Source of the DNA: Acetivibrio mesophilus
GTDB lineage: Bacteria; Bacillota; Clostridia; Acetivibrionales; Acetivibrionaceae
Assembly: GCF_004102745.1 (NCBI RefSeq)
Contig: NZ_RLII01000005.1
Location: 124,001 to 188,000, forward strand
Reading direction: 5' to 3'
DNA length: 64,000 bases
The position numbers were made by a program, and so were the translations under genes. Positions 17,758 to 26,302 of the stretch are shown one piece after another. A model generated the notes under the pieces. The model searched no databases, was not told the origin of the DNA, and saw only the letters and a list, made by a program, of their open reading frames with translations. Each line of letters opens with the position of its first letter. The stretch's first letter is position 1.

Positions 17758-18109
17758 ATTAGAAGAAATAAGAAAAAAGACTCTTGATCAAATAAATTTG
17801 AGAACTAATAGTCAGGATATGAGAGTAGTTGTAGGTATGGCTACATGTGGTATCGCTGCCGGGGCAAGACCGGTTATGAATGCCTTTGTTGAAGAATTAA
17901 GCAAAAGGAATTTAAGCAATGTAGCAGTTACAATGACTGGATGTATTGGGATTTGCAAGCTTGAACCTGTTGTTGAGATAATTGACAAGGACGGCGGCAA
18001 GGTAACATATGTAAAAATGACCCCCGAAAAGGTTGCTCGTGTTGTTGCCGAGCACATAGTTAATGGAAGGGTTTGTGCTGAATATACCATCGGGGAAGCA
18101 GATAAATAG
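17741..18109 (+). CDS. thioredoxin-like [2Fe-2S] ferredoxin
   Basis: A 122-aa protein with a thioredoxin-like ferredoxin fold and cluster ligands GMATCGIAAGA and, about 35 residues on, TGCIGICKLEP. I start it at ATG 17741, which has GGAGGG 7 nt upstream; an upstream in-frame codon at 17726 lies before this site. It lies between the GHKL ATPase and hydB. Such small ferredoxins resemble the N-terminal domain of HydB, and may be an extra electron-transfer subunit (inference). Confidence 0.85.
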   Translation: MKSLAELEEIRKKTLDQINLRTNSQDMRVVVGMATCGIAAGARPVMNAFVEELSKRNLSNVAVTMTGCIGICKLEPVVEIIDKDGGKVTYVKMTPEKVARVVAEHIVNGRVCAEYTIGEADK

Positions 18110-18141
18110 TTACTTTTTATTTTTGTTAAGGAGGGTTATAA

Positions 18142-19935
18142 ATGCAATTATATAGAGCGCATGTTCTGGTTTGTGGGGGTACGGGCTGTACTTCATCAAA
18201 CTCCAACAAAATAATAAGTGAGTTGGAAGCACAGATTGCCCAAAGTGGAATCCAGAACGAAGTAAAAGTTGTAAGAACCGGATGCTTTGGACTCTGTGCG
18301 GAAGGTCCAATTATAGTGGTTTATCCTGAAGGTTCAATGTATACAATGGTCAAAGTTGAAGATGTAAAAGAAATAGTTGAGGAGCATCTTGTAAAAGGAA
18401 GGATTGTAAAAAGACTTCTTCCCGGTGGCACGGGCAAGGATGAAAATGCTTCAGTTGAGCAAAATGACTTTTTTGCAAAACAACACAGAATTGCGTTAAG
18501 GAATTGTGGTGTTATAAATCCTGAGAGCATTGACGAGTATATTGCTTTTGACGGATATAAAGCATTGGGTAAAGTATTGACCCAAATGACTCCAAAGGAT
18601 GTTGTTGATACTATTAAAAGCTCCGGCTTAAGAGGAAGAGGGGGCGGAGGTTTCCCAACAGGACTTAAGTGGGAGTTTGCCATGAAGCAGGAGGCAGACC
18701 AGAAATATGTATGCTGTAACGCCGACGAGGGAGACCCTGGTGCATTTATGGACAGAAGTGTTCTTGAAGGAGACCCTCATTCTGTAATTGAAGCTATGGC
18801 GATTGCAGGTTATGCTATAGGCTCAAATCAGGGATTTGTTTATATAAGAGCCGAATATCCGATTGCTGTTAAGAGGCTTAGTATTGCCATACAGCAGGCA
18901 AAAGAGTATGGAATACTTGGTAATAACATATTTGGAACAGACTTTAATTTTGATCTTGAGATAAGGCTTGGTGCCGGAGCTTTTGTATGCGGTGAGGAAA
19001 CTGCTCTTATGACATCTATAGAAGGACATAGAGGAGAACCAAGACCAAGGCCGCCATTCCCTGCAGTAAAAGGTTTATGGCAAAAGCCGACCATATTGAA
19101 TAATGTTGAGACCTATGCAAACATCCCTCAGATTATTCTAAATGGTGCAGAATGGTTTACAAGCATTGGTACTGAAAAGAGTAAAGGTACTAAGGTATTT
19201 GCTGTAGGAGGTAAAATCAATAATACAGGTTTGGTTGAAATTCCTATGGGTACAACCTTAAGAGAGGTTATCTATGATATTGGAGGAGGAATACCAAACG
19301 GTAAGAAATTTAAAGCTGCACAGACCGGAGGTCCTTCCGGAGGATGTATTCCTGCAAGCCATATTGACACACCGATTGATTATGACTCATTAATCCAATT
19401 GGGTTCAATGATGGGTTCAGGTGGACTTATTGTTATGGACGAAGATACCTGTATGGTTGATATTGCAAAGTTCTTCCTCGAGTTTACTGTTGACGAGTCA
19501 TGCGGAAAGTGTCCGCCATGCCGTATAGGAACAAAGAGAATGTATGAAATTCTTGAAAGAATTACTGAAGGTAAAGGTGAAGAGGGAGATATTGAAAAGC
19601 TGGAGACACTGGCAAAGAATATAAAGGCATCAGCTTTGTGCGGATTAGGCCAGACAGCTCCAAATCCTGTTCTCAGCACATTAAGGTACTTCAAGGACGA
19701 ATATATTGAACATGTAAGGGATAAGAAGTGTAGTGCAGGAGTATGTAAGTCATTGATGCACTTTGAAATAGATGCAGAAAAGTGTAAATGCTGCGGAATA
19801 TGTGCAAAGCAGTGCCCTGTTGGAGCAATAAGCGGTGAAAAGAAGGTTCCGTATGTTATAGATCAAAACAAATGTATTAAGTGTGGCGTTTGTGTGGAAA
19901 AATGTCCATTCAAGGTCATATCTAAGAAAGCCTAA
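18142..19935 (+). CDS. hydB: HydB, NADH-binding NuoF-like subunit of bifurcating hydrogenase
   Basis: 597 aa, in the order expected for HydB. An N-terminal [2Fe-2S] thioredoxin-like domain (CGGTGCTSS, GCFGLCAEGP, about 1-90) comes first. The FMN/NADH core follows (GRGGGGFPTGLKW near 160, NADEGDPGAF near 190). Next is the NuoF [4Fe-4S] motif ESCGKCPPCRIGT near 452. Two C-terminal [4Fe-4S] motifs close it (CKCCGICAKQCP, CIKCGVCVEKCP). It oxidises NADH and is the proposed bifurcation site of the HydABC complex in the cytoplasm. An AAGGAGGG ribosome site precedes it, 32 nt after the ferredoxin gene, and hydA follows 19 nt later. Confidence 0.95.
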   Translation: MQLYRAHVLVCGGTGCTSSNSNKIISELEAQIAQSGIQNEVKVVRTGCFGLCAEGPIIVVYPEGSMYTMVKVEDVKEIVEEHLVKGRIVKRLLPGGTGKDENASVEQNDFFAKQHRIALRNCGVINPESIDEYIAFDGYKALGKVLTQMTPKDVVDTIKSSGLRGRGGGGFPTGLKWEFAMKQEADQKYVCCNADEGDPGAFMDRSVLEGDPHSVIEAMAIAGYAIGSNQGFVYIRAEYPIAVKRLSIAIQQAKEYGILGNNIFGTDFNFDLEIRLGAGAFVCGEETALMTSIEGHRGEPRPRPPFPAVKGLWQKPTILNNVETYANIPQIILNGAEWFTSIGTEKSKGTKVFAVGGKINNTGLVEIPMGTTLREVIYDIGGGIPNGKKFKAAQTGGPSGGCIPASHIDTPIDYDSLIQLGSMMGSGGLIVMDEDTCMVDIAKFFLEFTVDESCGKCPPCRIGTKRMYEILERITEGKGEEGDIEKLETLAKNIKASALCGLGQTAPNPVLSTLRYFKDEYIEHVRDKKCSAGVCKSLMHFEIDAEKCKCCGICAKQCPVGAISGEKKVPYVIDQNKCIKCGVCVEKCPFKVISKKA

Positions 19936-19954
19936 AGGAAGGAGAGGTTAAGAC

Positions 19955-21703
19955 ATGCAAATGGTAAATATTACTATAGATAACTGCAAGGTACAGGTAC
20001 CGGCCAATTATACCGTGCTGGAAGCTGCAAGACAGGCTAATATAGACATACCTACACTTTGCTTCCTCAAAGATATAAATGAAGTAGGTGCCTGTCGTAT
20101 GTGCGTTGTAGAAATAAAAGGTGCCAGAAGCCTTCAGGCAGCCTGTGTATATCCTGTAGCCGAAGGACTTGAAATATACACGCAGACACCTGCGGTAAGG
20201 GAAGCCAGGAAGGTGACCTTGGAGCTTATACTGTCAAACCATGAGAAGAAATGTTTGACCTGTGTAAGAAGTGAAAACTGTGAACTGCAGAAACTAGCTA
20301 AGGATTTGAATATAAAGGATATCAGATTTGAAGGTGAAATGAGTGATTTGCCTGTAGATGATTTTTCTCCTTCTATCGTAAGAGATCCAAACAAGTGCGT
20401 TTTGTGCAGACGCTGTGTCAGCATGTGTAAGAGTATTCAGAGTGTAGGAGCTATTGATGTTACCGAGAGAGGATTTCGTACCACTGTATCGACGGCCTTT
20501 AATAAGCCTCTCAATGAAGTACCCTGCGTAAACTGTGGACAGTGTATTAATGTATGTCCTGTGGGAGCATTGAGGGAAAAGGAAGATATCGATAAGGTTT
20601 GGGATGCTCTTGCAAATCCGGAGCTTCATGTATTGGTTCAGACAGCTCCTGCAGTTAGAGTTGCATTGGGAGAAGAATTTGGAATGCCTATTGGCTCAAG
20701 AGTGACTGGAAAGATGGTATCAGCATTAAGTCGACTGGGCTTTGACAAGGTATTTGATACCGATACGGCTGCTGACCTGACAATAATGGAAGAAGGTACT
20801 GAGCTTATAAACAGGATTAAAAACGGCGGCAAGTTGCCTTTGATAACATCCTGCAGCCCCGGATGGATAAAGTTCTGTGAGCATAATTATCCTGAGTTTT
20901 TGGATAATCTATCCAGTTGTAAATCACCTCATGAAATGTTTGGTGCAGTTTTGAAATCCTATTATGCACAGAAAAATGGAATTGATCCTTCAAAGGTATT
21001 TGTTGTATCCATAATGCCTTGTACAGCGAAGAAGTTTGAAGCTCAAAGACCGGAGCTCTCTTCAACAGGCTATGCCGATGTGGATGTTGTTCTTACAACA
21101 AGGGAGCTGGCAAGAATGATAAAGGAAGCTGGTATTGACTTTAATGCACTTCCGGAAAAACAGTTTGATGATCCGATGGGTGAGGCATCTGGAGCCGGTG
21201 TTATCTTTGGAGCAACCGGAGGAGTTATGGAAGCGGCTATCAGGACTGTTAGCGAAGTATTGAGCGGGAAGTCTGCAGACAATATTGAGTATAACGATGT
21301 AAGGGGTCTTGAGGGCATAAAAGAGGCAACTATAGAAGTGGGAGGACTTACTCTTAAGGCTGCTGTTGCTCACGGCTTAGGCAATGCCAAAAAGCTTCTT
21401 GACAAAATAAAGGCTGGAGATGCAGATTATCATTTTATTGAGATAATGGCATGCCCAGGTGGTTGTGTAAACGGCGGAGGACAGCCTATACAGCCATCTC
21501 AGATAAGAAGCTGGACAGATTTGAGAAGTGAAAGGGCAAAGGCAATTTACGAAGAAGATAAGGCAATGCCTATAAGAAAATCCCATGAGAATCCAAAGAT
21601 AAAGATGCTGTATGATGAATACTTTGGAGAGCCTGGAGGCCACAAGGCTCATGAGCTCTTGCATACTCATTATACGAAGAGGGAAAACTACCCTGAAGAA
21701 TAA
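19955..21703 (+). CDS. hydA: HydA, catalytic subunit of NADH/ferredoxin [FeFe] hydrogenase
   Basis: 582 aa. The N-terminal plant-type [2Fe-2S] domain reads CFLKDINEVGACRMC. A His-ligated cluster follows (NHEKKCLTCVRSENC), then two [4Fe-4S] motifs (CVLCRRCVSMC, CVNCGQCINVCP). The H-cluster domain carries TSCSPGW (L1), IMPCTAKKFEAQRPE (L2) and MACPGGCVNGGGQP (L3). This is the modular architecture of the trimeric bifurcating enzyme. L1 reads TSCSP rather than the textbook TSCCP; I recall this in other clostridial trimeric hydrogenases but could not check. It is the last gene of the operon and is followed by a clear terminator. Confidence 0.95.
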   Translation: MQMVNITIDNCKVQVPANYTVLEAARQANIDIPTLCFLKDINEVGACRMCVVEIKGARSLQAACVYPVAEGLEIYTQTPAVREARKVTLELILSNHEKKCLTCVRSENCELQKLAKDLNIKDIRFEGEMSDLPVDDFSPSIVRDPNKCVLCRRCVSMCKSIQSVGAIDVTERGFRTTVSTAFNKPLNEVPCVNCGQCINVCPVGALREKEDIDKVWDALANPELHVLVQTAPAVRVALGEEFGMPIGSRVTGKMVSALSRLGFDKVFDTDTAADLTIMEEGTELINRIKNGGKLPLITSCSPGWIKFCEHNYPEFLDNLSSCKSPHEMFGAVLKSYYAQKNGIDPSKVFVVSIMPCTAKKFEAQRPELSSTGYADVDVVLTTRELARMIKEAGIDFNALPEKQFDDPMGEASGAGVIFGATGGVMEAAIRTVSEVLSGKSADNIEYNDVRGLEGIKEATIEVGGLTLKAAVAHGLGNAKKLLDKIKAGDADYHFIEIMACPGGCVNGGGQPIQPSQIRSWTDLRSERAKAIYEEDKAMPIRKSHENPKIKMLYDEYFGEPGGHKAHELLHTHYTKRENYPEE

Positions 21704-21724
21704 GTTAAATAAGTGTTATAACGG

Positions 21725-21754
21725 GGGTCAGGTATATAAAGCCTGACCCTTTTG
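21725..21754 (+). terminator. terminator of the hydCBA operon
   Basis: GGGTCAGG (21725-21732) pairs perfectly with CCTGACCC (21742-21749) and is followed by TTTT. It ends 21-51 nt after the hydA stop. Confidence 0.9.
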
Positions 21755-21809
21755 TAAAATGTTTTATAGGAAGGGGTGTCACTTAATAATTTTTCTGGAG
21801 GAAATCAGT

Positions 21810-22484
21810 TTGGACATAGGAATAAACAAGAAACTCAAAGAAATATATGATCTTATGTTTGAAAGAAACGGATCTAGAAACTGGTGGCCGGCTGATACCA
21901 AGTTTGAGGTTATAATTGGAGCGATATTGACTCAATTTGTTTCATGGAAGAATGTTGAGATTGCAATACAAAATCTCGAAAGGGAGAATTTACTCAGTAT
22001 AGAAGGTATCTGCAATGTAGAAACTGAAAAACTGGAGGAACTTATAAGGTCCACAAGGTTTTATAAACAGAAAGCAAGAAAACTAAAAGAGTTCTGCAGC
22101 TTTGTCGAGGAAAAATACAATGCCGATTTGGACAGCTTCCTTGGCAGAGATATCTATGGGCTCAGAAAAGAGTTGCTTTCATTATATGGTATAGGTGAAG
22201 AAACAGCTGACAGTATTATTCTATACGCTGCCGAAAAGCCTATATTTGTGGTGGATGCGTATACCAGAAGGATTTTCAGTAGACTGGGCTATTTTAATGA
22301 GGACATAACCTACGGGGAAATGCAGAAGTTCTTTATGGAGAATCTGGAGCATGATACAAAGCTGTTTAATGATTTTCATGCCCAGATAGACGCAGTAGGA
22401 GGGAAGTACTGCAATGGAAAAAAACCGGATTGTGCGGGATGTCCCTTGGAAAGCGTATGTAGGAAATGCGGTCTTGATTATTAA
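21810..22484 (+). CDS. endonuclease III-like DNA glycosylase
   Basis: A 224-aa HhH-GPD base-excision protein. The helix-hairpin-helix LYGIGEETADSIILYA is followed by the catalytic Asp in VVDAYTRR, and the C-terminal [4Fe-4S] loop reads CNGKKPDCAGCPLESVC. Endonuclease III has a catalytic Lys where this protein has Glu (GIGEETAD), so it is probably a monofunctional glycosylase, more like the MagIII type, than a lyase. I place the start at TTG 21810, with GGAGG 8 nt upstream; an ATG at 21759 has no ribosome site and overlaps the tail of the terminator. It is followed by a flavin reductase gene. Confidence 0.85.
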   Translation: MDIGINKKLKEIYDLMFERNGSRNWWPADTKFEVIIGAILTQFVSWKNVEIAIQNLERENLLSIEGICNVETEKLEELIRSTRFYKQKARKLKEFCSFVEEKYNADLDSFLGRDIYGLRKELLSLYGIGEETADSIILYAAEKPIFVVDAYTRRIFSRLGYFNEDITYGEMQKFFMENLEHDTKLFNDFHAQIDAVGGKYCNGKKPDCAGCPLESVCRKCGLDY

Positions 22485-22540
22485 AAATAGTGAACTTGTT
22501 CCTAGAATAAAAGATAAAATTGCATTAAAGAGGTAGAATA

Positions 22541-23140
22541 ATGGCAAAGCAACAGTGGAAACCATCAACTATACTAAATCCGGTTCCGGCTGTTATGGTA
22601 AGCTGTTCCGATAGGGAAGGAAAGCCCAATATAATTACCATCGCCTGGGCTGGAACAATTAATTCGAAACCTCCTATGGTTTCAATATCCATAAGGAAAG
22701 AGCGGTATTCATATAATTTAATAAAAGAAAAGAAGCAATTTGTTATAAATCTTACAACCAGAAAACTGGCCTTTGCCGCTGACTTTTGCGGTGTAAAGTC
22801 CGGCAGGGACGTTGATAAGTTTGAAGCTATGAAGCTTACTCCGGAAAAGGCGTCGGTAGTGGATGTACCAATGATAAAGGAGAGCCCTTTGAATATTGAA
22901 TGCACAGTGAAGGATATAATTGAATTGGGATCTCACGATATGTTTATTGCACAGGTTGAAGCTATAAATGTGGATGAGGCTATTGTTGATAAAAAGGGAA
23001 AACTATGTATGGAGAAGGCAGATCTTATATGCTATTCTCATGGTGAATACTGGTCTTTGGAAAAATCCTTAGGGTATTTTGGATATTCGATAACCAAAAG
23101 AAAAGTTTTAAGAAGGAGCACAAATAAAAAAGGCAGGTAG
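22541..23140 (+). CDS. flavin reductase family protein
   Basis: A 199-aa FMN-binding split-barrel protein. Family features are PVPAVMVSCSDREGKPNIIT at the N terminus (NPVPAVMVS), SIRKERYSYNLIKE near residue 55 and FVINLTTRKL. Members bind FMN and reduce flavin with NAD(P)H or serve as flavoredoxin-like electron carriers; the donor is not evident. AAAGAGG lies before the ATG. It is 56 nt after the glycosylase gene and ends at a terminator shared with the convergent malic enzyme gene. Confidence 0.85.
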   Translation: MAKQQWKPSTILNPVPAVMVSCSDREGKPNIITIAWAGTINSKPPMVSISIRKERYSYNLIKEKKQFVINLTTRKLAFAADFCGVKSGRDVDKFEAMKLTPEKASVVDVPMIKESPLNIECTVKDIIELGSHDMFIAQVEAINVDEAIVDKKGKLCMEKADLICYSHGEYWSLEKSLGYFGYSITKRKVLRRSTNKKGR

Positions 23141-23164
23141 GGATTTAAATCCTTATCTGCCTTT
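23129..23164. terminator. bidirectional terminator
   Basis: AAAGGCAG (23129-23136) pairs with CTGCCTTT (23157-23164), with inner GGATTT/AAATCC pairing that lengthens the stem. A-rich and T-rich flanks serve the convergent flavin reductase and malic enzyme genes. Confidence 0.85.
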
Positions 23165-23189
23165 AAAATATTTAAGCTCTCTATAAATA

Positions 23190-24362
23190 TTAGATTCTTG
23201 CTACTCCAGTCTTTCTTGCAGCTTCAGCAACTGCTGCAGCTACTGTGCTTCCGACTCTTGGATCAAATGGAAGCGGAAGAATGAAATCAGGATTGAGCTC
23301 TTCATCACTGACTAAGGAAGCTATTGCTTTTGCAGCTGCTATCTTCATCTCGTCATTGATATCGCTTGCTCTTACATCAAGAGCACCTCTGAATATTCCC
23401 GGGAAGGCAAGAACATTGTTTATCTGGTTCGGGAAGTCGGATCTTCCGGTACCTATTACCTTTGCTCCTGCTTCTCTTGCTTCATCCGGCATTATTTCCG
23501 GTGTAGGATTTGACATTGCGAATATAATCGGATCCTTTGCCATGGATTTTACCATTTCCTTTGTAACTGTTCCAGGAACAGAGAGACCAAGGAATACGTC
23601 AGCACCTTTGATTACATCTTCAAGAGTTCCCTTTTTCTTCTGGAGATTTGAGATTTTTGCCATAAGAGCCTTTTCGCCGTTCAAGTTATCTCTGCCTTCA
23701 TAAATTGCACCTTTGGTATCGCAGAGGATAACATTTTTAAGACCCATACTCATAAGAAGTCTTGTAACAGCTATGCCGGCAGCACCGGAACCATTTACAA
23801 CAACTTCTATATCTTTGATGTCTTTATTAACAATCTTTAATGCATTGAGCATTGCTGCAACCGAAACAACAGCTGTACCATGCTGGTCATCATGGAAGAT
23901 CGGAATATCACATTCTGCCTTAAGTCTTCTTTCGATTTCGAAGCATCTTGGAGCAGATATATCTTCAAGGTTTACACCACCAAAGCTTCCAGCAAGAAGC
24001 TTAACTGTGTTTACAATTTCGTCTACATCCTTTGATCTTATGCAAAGTGGGAATGCGTCAACATCACCAAACTTCTTGAAGAGTACGCATTTACCTTCCA
24101 TTACAGGCATTCCAGCCTCAGGACCTATGTCTCCGAGACCCAAAACTGCTGTTCCGTCAGTAACTACTGCTACAAGGTTCCAACGTCTTGTATATTCATA
24201 AGAAAGATTAACATCCTTTTGAATTGCAAGACATGGTTCTGCTACACCTGGTGTATAAGCAAGGGACAAATCCTCTTTGCTTCCAACAGGTACTTTGTTT
24301 ATAACTTCAATTTTGCCCTTCCATTCGCCGTGAAGTCTTAATGATTCCTTTCTGTAGTCCAT
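23190..24362 (-). CDS. NAD(P)-dependent malic enzyme
   Basis: A 390-aa short-form bacterial malic enzyme, which decarboxylates malate to pyruvate with reduction of NAD(P). Features are LAYTPGVAEPC and VTDGTAVLGLGDIGP near the N terminus, metal-site segment FHDDQHGTAVV near residue 150, dinucleotide fold VVNGSGAAGIA near 190, and SNPTPEIMPDEA near 290. GGAGG precedes the ATG. It lies 54 nt downstream of mdh on the same strand, so the two probably form one operon acting in series: oxaloacetate to malate to pyruvate. In A. thermocellus this malate shunt converts NADH to NADPH; the cofactor preference here cannot be read with certainty. Confidence 0.94.
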   Translation of the reverse strand: MDYRKESLRLHGEWKGKIEVINKVPVGSKEDLSLAYTPGVAEPCLAIQKDVNLSYEYTRRWNLVAVVTDGTAVLGLGDIGPEAGMPVMEGKCVLFKKFGDVDAFPLCIRSKDVDEIVNTVKLLAGSFGGVNLEDISAPRCFEIERRLKAECDIPIFHDDQHGTAVVSVAAMLNALKIVNKDIKDIEVVVNGSGAAGIAVTRLLMSMGLKNVILCDTKGAIYEGRDNLNGEKALMAKISNLQKKKGTLEDVIKGADVFLGLSVPGTVTKEMVKSMAKDPIIFAMSNPTPEIMPDEAREAGAKVIGTGRSDFPNQINNVLAFPGIFRGALDVRASDINDEMKIAAAKAIASLVSDEELNPDFILPLPFDPRVGSTVAAAVAEAARKTGVARI

Positions 24363-24416
24363 TTAATTCTACCTCCAAATTATATTTATTAAATATCTAC
24401 GGATATTCATTCACAA

Positions 24417-25373
24417 TTACAGATTTTTTACTTCGTTCAATACACTCTTAACCTGGTTCGCTGAAAATCTTAAAGCATCTTCTTCTTCAGGAGTCAGGTT
24501 TAATTGGAGAACCTCCTGGACACCCTCGGAATTAACGATAGATGGAAGGCTAATTACAACATCATCTATTCCATACATACCGTTTATAACAGTTCCCACA
24601 GTTCTTATTGTATTCTGATTCTTAAGAAGCGTTTCAACTATTGTATTAACTGCAACTGCGATACCATAGTATGTTGCACCTTTGTTCTTAATAATAGTTG
24701 CACCGGCTGTTTTAACACCTTCAGCGATTATTGCCTTATCTTCTTCTCTTAAATTGCTCTTTGGATCATTAAAATATTCGTTGATGTTTTTACCGGCAAT
24801 ATGTGTACCACTCCACAAAGGAAGCTGTGAATCACCATGTTCACCGATAATATAACCATGTACGTTTTTAGCATCAACATTTAATTTTTCACTTAACAAG
24901 TATCTAAATCTAATACTGTCAAGTACAGTACCCGAGCTTATAACTTTGCCGACAGGAAGGCCAGACCACTTTTGAACCATATAAGTAATAATATCAACAG
25001 GGTTGGATACTACAAGTATTACACCATGGTTGTAATGCTTCATAATGTTTTGAGTCAATTCTTTAGCAATTAAAACGTTTTTCTTTGCAAGATCAAGACG
25101 GGTTTCACCGGGCTTTCTGTTGGCTCCAGCTGTAACTACTATAACATCACAGTCTTTGATGTCGGAATAGTCACCGGCATATAAAGACATTTGTCCCATA
25201 AATGGAAGACCGTGGTTTATATCCATAGCTTCACCTATAGATTTTTCCTTGAAGACATCAATCAAAACCAGTTCATTTGCAGTCTGCTGCAAAGCCATTG
25301 TGAAGGCTGCGGACGCACCCACAAAACCAGTACCAATAATTGCAACCTTAGATTTACTTTTTACCATTTGCAT
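24417..25373 (-). CDS. mdh: malate dehydrogenase of the L-lactate dehydrogenase fold
   Basis: 318 aa, overall most like L-lactate dehydrogenase: IIGTGFVGAS nucleotide fold, VLDSIRFR with the catalytic Asp and Arg, and GEHGDSQLP with the catalytic His. The specificity loop reads AGANRKPGETR, with Arg where LDH has Gln (Gln102 in the usual numbering). Arg there selects oxaloacetate/malate over pyruvate/lactate. The neighbouring malic enzyme gene 54 nt downstream supports malate as substrate. The start ATG has AAAGGA upstream; a second ATG two codons on is possible. An inverted repeat lies between the promoter boxes upstream. Confidence 0.85.
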   Translation of the reverse strand: MQMVKSKSKVAIIGTGFVGASAAFTMALQQTANELVLIDVFKEKSIGEAMDINHGLPFMGQMSLYAGDYSDIKDCDVIVVTAGANRKPGETRLDLAKKNVLIAKELTQNIMKHYNHGVILVVSNPVDIITYMVQKWSGLPVGKVISSGTVLDSIRFRYLLSEKLNVDAKNVHGYIIGEHGDSQLPLWSGTHIAGKNINEYFNDPKSNLREEDKAIIAEGVKTAGATIIKNKGATYYGIAVAVNTIVETLLKNQNTIRTVGTVINGMYGIDDVVISLPSIVNSEGVQEVLQLNLTPEEEDALRFSANQVKSVLNEVKNL

Positions 25374-25393
25374 ACCATTCCTTTCAATTGCCC

Positions 25394-25422
25394 AATATAT
25401 AACGAATTAGTTCGTTTGTTGA
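25394..25422 (-). promoter_or_regulatory. mdh promoter with embedded inverted repeat
   Basis: On the minus strand, TCAACA and TATATT are spaced by exactly 17 bp. The spacer holds the inverted repeat AACGAA-N4-TTCGTT (25401-25416), a likely repressor operator. The -35 box matches the consensus in 4 of 6 bases. Confidence 0.45.
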
Positions 25423-25794
25423 TTTGAGCTTATTTAAATTTTAACTGTGGAGTAAGTCCACAAAAATTAGCATCGATCATATATATGTGTTCAATGAGAT
25501 AATGAAAATTTGCAATCTAAGACGTATAAAATTGTAAGTGTCGAATCTATGTAACAAATTTTCCCCCATTTTAAATTGTCTTATTAAACACATTGATAAC
25601 ATTTTAACATTATTTTATATCGCCGTCCATAACTGAAAAAGGGAAATGCATTACTTTATAAAATCAAATTTTCAAGTTATCAAGAAATTATGACTGTTTT
25701 CTCCGTGGGATGCAAGATTTCGCGATATTTCATGCATTTATATGTTTTTTTTGAAAACTGCCATCAACATGGGCAATTTCCTTAGTAGACCGTA
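25423..25794. other. intergenic region without a gene
   Basis: This AT-rich stretch separates the divergent mdh and small membrane protein genes. I see no coding frame, RNA gene or clear repeat, only an imperfect dyad around 25708-25740 (ATGCA...TGCAT). Confidence 0.5.
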
Positions 25795-25824
25795 TTAGAC
25801 TTTTTTTCACAAACTATATATAAT
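25795..25824 (+). promoter_or_regulatory. promoter of the small membrane protein gene
   Basis: TTAGAC (25795-25800) and a perfect TATAAT (25819-25824) are separated by 18 bp, about 70 bp upstream of the start codon. Confidence 0.5.
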
Positions 25825-25894
25825 AAATAATATATAAGAAAATTGTGATGTTTCTAATACTGGCATTTCTATTCTATTTCAGGAGGTGTTCCAT

Positions 25895-26248
25895 ATGGTT
25901 AAATACTTGAAAAGAGTGGAGGAATTGATGAAGGAGGCTCTTTCTGGCAATGACAGTTCTAACTGGGAGGATTTAGCCAACTATTATAAGTCGCACATTG
26001 AATTTTTGCAGCATGAGCGCCAGATACATTTGTTGGTAACACTGTTCTTTGGGTTGTTCTTTCTTATGTCTGTTCTTGCGGCGGCCATTTCGGAAAAGCT
26101 TGAAATATTAGTTGTTGCCTTTCTTTTTTTAGTTCTTTTGATACCTTATATTGCTCATTATTATAAACTGGAGAATGGAGTTCAAAGATTATATGAGCTT
26201 TATAGCAGAATTAATGAAAAATACAGCAGTAAAAACAAGACCGCCTGA
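25895..26248 (+). CDS. small two-helix membrane protein
   Basis: A 117-aa protein with a charged N-terminal helix, two hydrophobic segments (about residues 46-65 and 70-87: LLVTLFFGLFFLMSVLAA and LEILVVAFLFLVLLIPYI, in part), and a charged C-terminal helix. The predicted topology is a membrane hairpin with both ends inside. The start is ATG 25895 with AGGAGG 8 nt upstream; a GTG at 25886 is within that site. No family is recognised. It stands alone between divergent mdh and convergent PPi-PFK. Confidence 0.7.
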   Translation: MVKYLKRVEELMKEALSGNDSSNWEDLANYYKSHIEFLQHERQIHLLVTLFFGLFFLMSVLAAAISEKLEILVVAFLFLVLLIPYIAHYYKLENGVQRLYELYSRINEKYSSKNKTA

Positions 26249-26266
26249 GTCTCTGCCCAGACGGTC
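26239..26266. terminator. hairpin between convergent genes
   Basis: GACCGCCTG (26239-26247) pairs with CAGACGGTC (26258-26266) with one mismatch. It overlaps the stop of the small membrane protein gene and lies 36 nt beyond the PPi-PFK stop. No T run follows on the plus strand. Confidence 0.4.
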
Positions 26267-26302
26267 GTATGATTTCTGTGATTTTTCGTACCGCTAAGAT
26301 AA

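Noticed and set aside
23245-24201. Two plus-strand frames of about 150-160 codons opposite malic enzyme
   Set aside because: Antisense shadows of a conserved enzyme, without ribosome sites.
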